This document shows positions 12,814 through 17,148 of a DNA stretch of 17,148 nucleotides, piece by piece. Each line of letters begins with the position of its first letter. Positions within the stretch are counted from its first letter, which is position 1. The DNA lies in the NCBI GenBank assembly GCA_002342985.1, contig DDRC01000047.1, positions 1 to 17,148 of the forward strand, read 5' to 3'. The notes beneath the pieces are model-generated. The model was given only the letters and a program-made list of their open reading frames with translations, did no database searches and had not been told where the DNA came from. A program made the position numbers and the translations under genes. This stretch comes from Flavobacteriales bacterium UBA2426 (GTDB taxonomy: Bacteria; Bacteroidota; Bacteroidia; Flavobacteriales_F; PHOS-HE28).

Positions 12814-13122
12814 ATGCGCGAATGGCTGTTGGCCCATCTTGGCAAAGCCGGTGGCGGCATCCAGCTTTGGCAGCATGACCTGTATCCGATCTGGCTGCGG
12901 CGCCCGGACATCATTCAGCAGAAGCTCAGATACATCCATCGGAACCCCGTCGTGGAGGGCTTGGTGGAGGAGCCGCACCATGATCTCTATTCCAGTGCCC
13001 GTGATGCGGCAGGGCTGCCCGGCATGCTGAAGCTGGAGACCATCTGGGGTGATGAGATCACGGAACCTCTCCCGCCCATGCGGGAGCACCAAGTCTTACA
13101 CGATGGACAGGAGGATCAATGA
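12814..13122 (+). pseudogene. C-terminal half of a REP-associated tyrosine transposase (RAYT, Y1_Tnp)
   Basis: About 102 codons match the C-terminal half of Bacteroidota REP-associated tyrosine transposases: REWLLAHLGKAGGG, IQLWQHDLYPIWLR, then IIQQKLRYIHRNPVVEGLVE, EPHHDLYSSARDAAG, and LPGMLKLETIW. The family's usual wording is 'REWLLW..ERAGK...FQ.WQQ..HP.EL......QKL.YIH.NPV.AG.V..PE...YSSARDYAG..GLL'. The N-terminal half with the HUH motif and the catalytic tyrosine is missing, replaced abruptly by repeat copy 7, so the protein cannot transpose. The tail EITEPLPPMREHQVLHDG is unrelated sequence or a divergent end. The join suggests the repeat and the transposase were once one mobile unit. 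Confidence 0.85.
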
Positions 13123-13123
13123 A

Positions 13124-13160
13124 GGAACCGCGGATCGCAGGACCGCGGGAGCGGGGGCAC
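13124..13160 (+). repeat. Second repeat family, copy B (dyad)
   Basis: GCGGATC-GCAGGACCGCG with flanking GGAACC and CGGGAGCGGGGG matches the copy at 6017-6053 in order and spacing. It lies one base behind the transposase fragment's stop codon, where RAYT genes usually carry their own repeat. Confidence 0.65.
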
Positions 13161-13184
13161 AGGCTAAGCACAGTTGTTGGCCGC

Positions 13185-13192
13185 TATATTTG
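13185..13192 (+). promoter_or_regulatory. -7 promoter box (TATATTTG)
   Basis: A perfect TAnnTTTG, 36 bases before the ATG at 13229, at the left edge of the AT-richer stretch. Confidence 0.4.
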
Positions 13193-13228
13193 GGGAGACG
13201 CAGTTGTAGCACGCACCATTTCCTAACC

Positions 13229-13603
13229 ATGAGGATAGCACTCAATCTGATTGCATTGATTCTGCTGGCTTTCCAGATTTTGGCCTACGTAGGCATGGAT
13301 CGGAAGCCAGAGTACATGTACCATACCCCTGGACTTAGCGATTCACAGTCCATCGCTCAGTGGTTAGGGACCTTCGTTGGTACCAACCTATTCGGCTTGG
13401 TTGGTGTAGGTCTTCTTCTGTTCGCTAACACAGGAAAACGCCGAGGCACAGGTAATGCGGAACAAGTTGAGAGTGTGCCCAAAGAACCCTTGGCCGACGC
13501 AGCTGGTCCGGAAGATGACAAGGACGTCATTTGGGAGGAACTGAAGGAGTGGCCTGAGGGAACAGAAAAGGCTGACGAGCAGGAAAGGAACGAGCAGCAG
13601 TAG
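13229..13603 (+). CDS. Small membrane protein, unknown function
   Basis: A 124-residue protein with two hydrophobic helices, about 3-23 (RIALNLIALILLAFQILAYV) and about 47-69 (WLGTFVGTNLFGLVGVGLLL). A charged C-terminal tail rich in Glu, Asp, Lys and Trp follows (VIWEELKEWPEGTEKADEQE). The topology is likely N-in with the tail in the cytoplasm. I do not recognise the family. The ATG at 13229 puts Arg before the first helix; the frame is open further up only because of GC-rich repeat DNA. The lipoprotein gene follows after 31 bases on the same strand, so the two are probably one operon. Base composition (30 of 60 G+C in the line 13261-13320) is lower than in the genes to the left. Confidence 0.75.
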   Translation: MRIALNLIALILLAFQILAYVGMDRKPEYMYHTPGLSDSQSIAQWLGTFVGTNLFGLVGVGLLLFANTGKRRGTGNAEQVESVPKEPLADAAGPEDDKDVIWEELKEWPEGTEKADEQERNEQQ

Positions 13604-13634
13604 TACACTTCGACCTTTACCCTGTGCGCCAACG

Positions 13635-14972
13635 ATGCGAGTTGCGACCATGACCAACACCGTCTTCCACCACTTCAGCGTCGCCTTATTTGTGCTACTG
13701 CTTTCCGTCCTTGGCACTTCGTGCTCGGCAGGCGTTTCAAACACATCGAACTCAATTGGCGAACAGCCACCCGCCGGACCCGCGAGAGTCGACCTTGTGC
13801 ATATAGGGCTCAGCCTGGAGTTGCCGGCGACCTACAAACTGGTAACCAAGGAGAATCTAGACTCCACGAAACAGGTGATCCGCGGACTTTCAAAGCTCCA
13901 AAGCCCCTGCGAAGGCTCATTGATCAACGTGCAGGAGATGATCAAAAACGAGAACATGCAAATGCTGGTGGATGTGGAGAATGCCCGCAACTCAATCGTT
14001 GCAGCGCGACACCCTAGGTTGACGTTCACGAAGGAGCAAGCATCTAGCGCAATGGCATCGATCTGCGGCAAGATGTTCTACGGCTTCAATATGACACGGG
14101 TCTCTGAATCCTCGGGAACACTGCCGATTGGAACTTACTACAAGGTCAAGTTCTTCATTGAAGGTCCGGAGTGGGACTATGTCTCCACCACCTATTTGGT
14201 AACCTCGAAGCTCCGTAGCTATACGGTCACTTTTAACGGAGATGGCATAAAGGATCAGCTCGGTGTGCTAGGTTCTGTAAAGGAGTCCTCAGTAGTAATC
14301 GAAGCTGCCATCGATTGGAGCGAGTATATGGCGAAAATCAATCCATCCTTTCAAAAAACCCTCCTCGACAGCTCGTTGTTATACCTGTACCAGACAGGTA
14401 GTGTTACGACCGATTCTGAGGCTGGAAGTGTCATCACCATTCCACAGTGCTGCGTATTCACCTTGCCAGAGGGGACAGAGCTTCAGTCTTCAAGCTATAG
14501 GAAGTACTCTCAGGCTGTGATCAGCATGGTCGGCCGAAATGATAAAGGCACATTCTGGCTCCAACAGAAGGGAATCAACAAAGGAAACCGTGAAGCCTTC
14601 AAGACCTATTTCAGATTCACGATTGGCTACGAGGCACTCCCCAAAGAAGACCGCGATGTTGTAATGGCCAACTTTAGCAAAGCTGACCTCGCATACTTGA
14701 AAGCGACATACGAAGCCGGGATTAGAGCTGCACTACTTGCCAACCAACAAATCGAATCCATCCATGAGCCTGTAGAAGTCCGGATCGGACCCTACTATGG
14801 CGTTCGACTCGGACATACGCGCAGCACGGATGAAAAGAGATCAACAAGTACGAGGATTATTGTGACGGCAAATGGCAAACGCTACATCATCGAAGCTGGG
14901 TATAGGCGAGAACACGAACAGCAATGGGAGGCGGTGGTGAAAGAGCTTCTCAACAGTCTTGTGCTCCTATAG
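13635..14972 (+). CDS. Lipoprotein with two PsbP/Mog1-like modules, unknown function
   Basis: A 445-residue lipoprotein. Residues 1-32 hold a signal peptide ending in the lipobox LGTSC, so the mature chain starts at a lipidated Cys. Two similar halves follow. Each opens with a strand naming 'LPATYKL' or 'LPEGTELQ', and ends in a strand-helix block. The first has GTYYKVKFFIEG, TTYLVTSKLRSYTVTFN, then VLGSVKESSVVI. The second has IGPYYGVRLGHTRS, TSTRIIVTANGKRYIIEAGY, then EAVVKELLNSLVLL. This order (early P-strand, central 'IG.YY' strand, 'V..NGK.Y.I', terminal helix) is that of PsbP/Mog1-like folds, so an internal duplication is inferred. Start at 13635 or 13650 is undecided. The ligand is unknown. 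G+C is 29 of 60 in the line 14521-14580, much lower than left of 13 kb. Confidence 0.75.
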   Translation: MRVATMTNTVFHHFSVALFVLLLSVLGTSCSAGVSNTSNSIGEQPPAGPARVDLVHIGLSLELPATYKLVTKENLDSTKQVIRGLSKLQSPCEGSLINVQEMIKNENMQMLVDVENARNSIVAARHPRLTFTKEQASSAMASICGKMFYGFNMTRVSESSGTLPIGTYYKVKFFIEGPEWDYVSTTYLVTSKLRSYTVTFNGDGIKDQLGVLGSVKESSVVIEAAIDWSEYMAKINPSFQKTLLDSSLLYLYQTGSVTTDSEAGSVITIPQCCVFTLPEGTELQSSSYRKYSQAVISMVGRNDKGTFWLQQKGINKGNREAFKTYFRFTIGYEALPKEDRDVVMANFSKADLAYLKATYEAGIRAALLANQQIESIHEPVEVRIGPYYGVRLGHTRSTDEKRSTSTRIIVTANGKRYIIEAGYRREHEQQWEAVVKELLNSLVLL

Positions 14973-15012
14973 ATCTGGCGGAGCTTAGGGAGGATACCCT
15001 GCCTTGGTCTAT
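14972..15012 (+). repeat. Degenerate copy of the main repeat family (copy 8)
   Basis: Reads GATCTGGCGGAGCTTAGGGA, GGATACCCTGCCTTGGTCTA. This parallels GACCCGGCGGAGGTTTGGGAGGACACCC and TGCGGTGGTCTAAG in the same orientation. It begins at the last base of the lipoprotein stop codon. Confidence 0.55.
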
Positions 15013-15057
15013 AACTAGCGCCTGCTCTTATGTCTAACGAGGTCGGCAGTGACCGAT

Positions 15058-16188
15058 TCAATCGGCGATCAACTGATTCACTTTCATCAGATAAGTCAAC
15101 CCACTGCTCTTCCGTACATTCTTAATCTTGAACGCGGCATCGATAAGGTCATCGGTTACAGCACCCGACTTGAGGTGCGATGCAATGAAGGCACCAATCG
15201 CCATTGTCGGATTCGCCTCGTAAAGAGAACAAGCCGCAACGATAGAAACGCCCAGATTCTTGACGAGCTTCATCGCACTTGCTAGCACCTCATCGCGGAT
15301 GTTTCGAATTTCATTCTTCACCTCAAGAACTGAGGGCGTGATTCTTGAATCAATCAGATTCTGAATTGCAGTGTCTGTCAAATCGACAGTCGCCCCAGCA
15401 AGGTCAGCCTCAAGCTTCGCGACTTCTACCGCCCACGCCTCGTAGTACGACTTCGTTCGCTCTCGGAAGAGCAGTAGGTCAGTAATGGTCAAGTGCAACA
15501 ATGCCTCATCGGGAACGAGTGACTCAAAAAGCCGCAATCCAAGCTGCCTGGTTCTAACCGGGATTCCGGTATAGGATGCATCCGATAGCCGCGCGACCAA
15601 GAGCTGGTTCAAGTAAGGCCTTCCAGAAATCGGAGTTCCTCCAGATTCCTGAGACACGTTCATTACCGCCGTTGTCCGCATCGACGCTTCTGCGAGGAGC
15701 GTACGCACAGCGAATCGTGCCTCATGGTCCGATGTGATACAACCGACATTATCTGGACGAGTAATGGTATTGAAGTCGAATGCCTCGAGCACAGGGCGGC
15801 GGTTCGCAATCCAAGCCACCATGTCGAAGTACTCACCTTCTGCCTGTGTTTCCTTGGGGTCGAAGTACCAGTGCCAAGTTTGATTTGTTGCCAGGGCGTC
15901 GAGAACAATCTTGATGAATGCTGGGTTACGAAGATCAATCTCGAAGTACTTGTTGTAGAAATCAGATGCAAACACCGAGGTCGGTGGCTTTCCGATACGA
16001 AGGCTGATTGCGGAGCCCTCGAATTGGGGCATCAGGCCCGTGACATTCGTGGGTACGCCAACGGTGCCGAAGTTCTCTGCCAGTTGAATAGATGGTCGTT
16101 CAACGAACGTCAAGTCGCTTCCCAAGAGCATGAGTCTCTTGAAGGTAAACTCATCAACCTCTGGGCTGTCAGCATAGATTAGCTTCAT
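15058..16188 (-). CDS. Hypothetical protein, unknown function
   Basis: A 376-residue protein with no signal peptide. It opens MKLIYADSPEVDEFTFKRLM, then LLGSDLTFVERPSIQ. The middle holds YEIDLRNP-like FEIDLRNPAFIKIVLDAL, a Trp-rich NQTWHWYFDPKE and ARFAVRTLLAEASMRTTAVM. A long charged helix (about 255-330, ESLVPDEALLHLTITDLLLF, RERTKSYYEAWAVEVAKLEA) has coiled-coil character. A hydrophobic patch near the end (GVSIVAACSLYEANP, AIGAFIASHL) may be a buried helix or a weak membrane segment. I do not recognise the family. The ATG at 16188 is used because residues before it read through the carB-side intergenic element. G+C is 29 of 60 in the line 15481-15540. With no partner in view it could be an orphan defence or metabolic gene, and I claim neither. 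Confidence 0.75.
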   Translation of the reverse strand: MKLIYADSPEVDEFTFKRLMLLGSDLTFVERPSIQLAENFGTVGVPTNVTGLMPQFEGSAISLRIGKPPTSVFASDFYNKYFEIDLRNPAFIKIVLDALATNQTWHWYFDPKETQAEGEYFDMVAWIANRRPVLEAFDFNTITRPDNVGCITSDHEARFAVRTLLAEASMRTTAVMNVSQESGGTPISGRPYLNQLLVARLSDASYTGIPVRTRQLGLRLFESLVPDEALLHLTITDLLLFRERTKSYYEAWAVEVAKLEADLAGATVDLTDTAIQNLIDSRITPSVLEVKNEIRNIRDEVLASAMKLVKNLGVSIVAACSLYEANPTMAIGAFIASHLKSGAVTDDLIDAAFKIKNVRKSSGLTYLMKVNQLIAD

Positions 16189-16212
16189 CCGCTTACAATT
16201 TTTTGGATGGAA

Positions 16213-16332
16213 CGAATATCGTGTGGTTTCGCGTGAGGGACATGAGCGGAAAGCCCACAGCGAGGAACGAGCGAGGACTTGAAGCGGTTGGCCCGACCCC
16301 GAGGCTTTTGCGAGGGGGCACGCCCAAATCAC
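16213..16332 (-). repeat. Intergenic element between carB and the hypothetical gene
   Basis: On the minus strand it reads TTTGGGCGTGCCCCCTCGCA, then AAGCCTCGGGGTCGGGCC, AACCGCTTCAAGTCC, TCGCTCGTTCCTCGCTGTGG, GCTTTCCGCTCATGTCCCTC and ACGCG. It has a GGGCGTGCCC core and several short direct CTCGCT units. From memory it resembles an intergenic sequence common in Bacteroidota genomes, but I cannot check that. It fills the gap behind carB. Confidence 0.45.
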
Positions 16333-17148
16333 TCATCGACTCAAGTACATTGATCTTTCCCCATACACCTGCCTGAAGAACGGATCCTTCAGATCCTTGA
16401 TGAAGTAGATCGCTTCCCCCGTGCTCTTCATCTCCGGCCCCAGGCTCTTGTCCACGTTGGGGAACTTGTCGAAGCTGAAGACGGGCACCTTGATCGCATA
16501 CCCATCCAGCCGAGGCTTGAACTGGAAGTCTTTCAGCTTGGCGCCGAGCATCACCTTGGTGGCCCAGTTGACGTAGGGTTCACCGTAGGCCTTGGCGATG
16601 AAGGGCACGGTGCGGCTGGCTCGGGGGTTGGCCTCGATCACGTACACCACCTCGTTCTTGATGGCGAACTGGATGTTCACCAGGCCCACGGTGTGCAGGG
16701 CCAGCGCGATCTTGTGCGTGTGTTCGCGGATCTGCTGGATCACCTTCTCGCTGAGGTCGAAGGGCGGGAGCACGGCATTGCTGTCGCCGCTGTGGATGCC
16801 CGCCGGCTCGATGTGCTCCATGATGCCGATGATGCGCACCATCTCGCCGTCGCAGATGGAATCGCTCTCCGCTTCGATGGCGCCGTCGAGGAAGTGGTCG
16901 ATGAGGATCTTGTTGTCGGGCATCAGGCGCAGGATGTCGAGCACCTGGTCCACGAGCTCCTCCTCGTTGATCACGATCTTCATCTTCTGGCCGCCGAGCA
17001 CGTAGCTGGGGCGCACCAGCAGCGGGAAACCGAGCTCGCGGCTCAGCTTCACGGCCTCCTCGGCGTTGTTCACCGCACCGAAGCGCGGGTACGGGATGTC
17101 CAGGTCGCGCAGCAGTGAACTGAAGCGCTCGCGGTCCTCGGCCATGTC
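16333..17148 (-). CDS. carB: Carbamoyl-phosphate synthase large subunit, C-terminal part (cut by window edge)
   Basis: The last 271 codons of CarB, which makes carbamoyl phosphate from bicarbonate, ammonia (from CarA glutaminase) and two ATP for pyrimidine and arginine synthesis. This is the second ATP-grasp half: LGFPLLVRPSYVLGGQKMKI, HFLDGAIEAESDSICDG, GIMEHIEPAGIHSGDSNAVL, NIQFAIKNEVVYVIEANPRA, SRTVPFIAKAYGEPYVNWAT, then GYAIKVPVFSFDKFPNVDK, LGPEMKSTGEAIYFIKDLKD and RSMYLSR before the stop. In most CarB proteins an MGS-like allosteric domain follows LGPEMKSTGE. Here only about 28 residues follow, so the protein lacks that domain, as I recall for Bacteroidota CarB of about 950 residues. Upstream codons are outside the window. 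The gene is GC-rich and ends the core-genome side. Confidence 0.97.
   Translation of the reverse strand, partial: DMAEDRERFSSLLRDLDIPYPRFGAVNNAEEAVKLSRELGFPLLVRPSYVLGGQKMKIVINEEELVDQVLDILRLMPDNKILIDHFLDGAIEAESDSICDGEMVRIIGIMEHIEPAGIHSGDSNAVLPPFDLSEKVIQQIREHTHKIALALHTVGLVNIQFAIKNEVVYVIEANPRASRTVPFIAKAYGEPYVNWATKVMLGAKLKDFQFKPRLDGYAIKVPVFSFDKFPNVDKSLGPEMKSTGEAIYFIKDLKDPFFRQVYGERSMYLSR

Noticed and set aside
3374..15012. CRISPR array
   Set aside because: The repeats are about 100 bases, diverged, and separated by genes; there are no regular short spacers and no cas genes.

Overview
The window looks like chromosomal DNA from a GC-rich member of the Bacteroidota, probably Flavobacteriales-like. 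Four things point there: two secreted proteins end in type IX secretion (T9SS) C-terminal sorting domains, a DUF4199 membrane protein sits next to a membrane-anchored LuxR-type regulator, several genes carry a TAnnTTTG-type -7 promoter box close to the start codon, and the CarB C-terminus ends early, as I recall for this phylum. The species cannot be named from the sequence.

Layout. 1-269: 5' end of katG (minus strand, cut by the window edge). 270-580: no gene supported. 581-2112: a small SpoIIAA-like protein, DUF4199 protein and membrane LuxR-type regulator. 2215-5772: small single-function genes: a secreted Tudor-like protein, a dihydrofolate-reductase-fold protein, a frameshifted membrane protein, a broken second copy of the reductase C-terminus, a Suppressor-of-fused protein and a hemerythrin-domain protein. 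6134-10011: two T9SS cargo proteins, an 806-residue FG-GAP/VCBS protein and a 380-residue propeller-like protein. 10249-12687: accessory genes including two toxin-antitoxin modules (DUF433/DUF5615 PIN-like, and a short antitoxin with a RelE/ParE toxin) around a hypothetical gene. 12814-13122: C-terminal half of a REP-associated tyrosine transposase. 13170-16320: a visibly AT-richer stretch (hand counts of 29/60, 29/60 and 30/60 G+C in three lines, against 45/60 in a T9SS gene line) with three genes of unknown function. 16333-17148: 3' part of carB (minus strand).

The most interesting structure is a family of about 100-base repeats, six clear copies and two degenerate ones, all in the same orientation. 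Most lie just behind plus-strand genes. In the 10.1-12.8 kb stretch the order is repeat, TA module, repeat, hypothetical gene, repeat, TA module, repeat, transposase remnant, so each accessory unit is set apart by one copy. One copy supplies a well-placed -33 box for the DUF433/DUF5615 promoter, and two copies share a tract that includes the last codons of a ParE gene. A second dyad repeat (6017-6053 and 13124-13160) and a third long dyad (12001-12049) are also present. The simplest reading is a repeat family spread by a RAYT transposase, of which only a remnant remains here, acting as homology for gain and loss of small gene cassettes.
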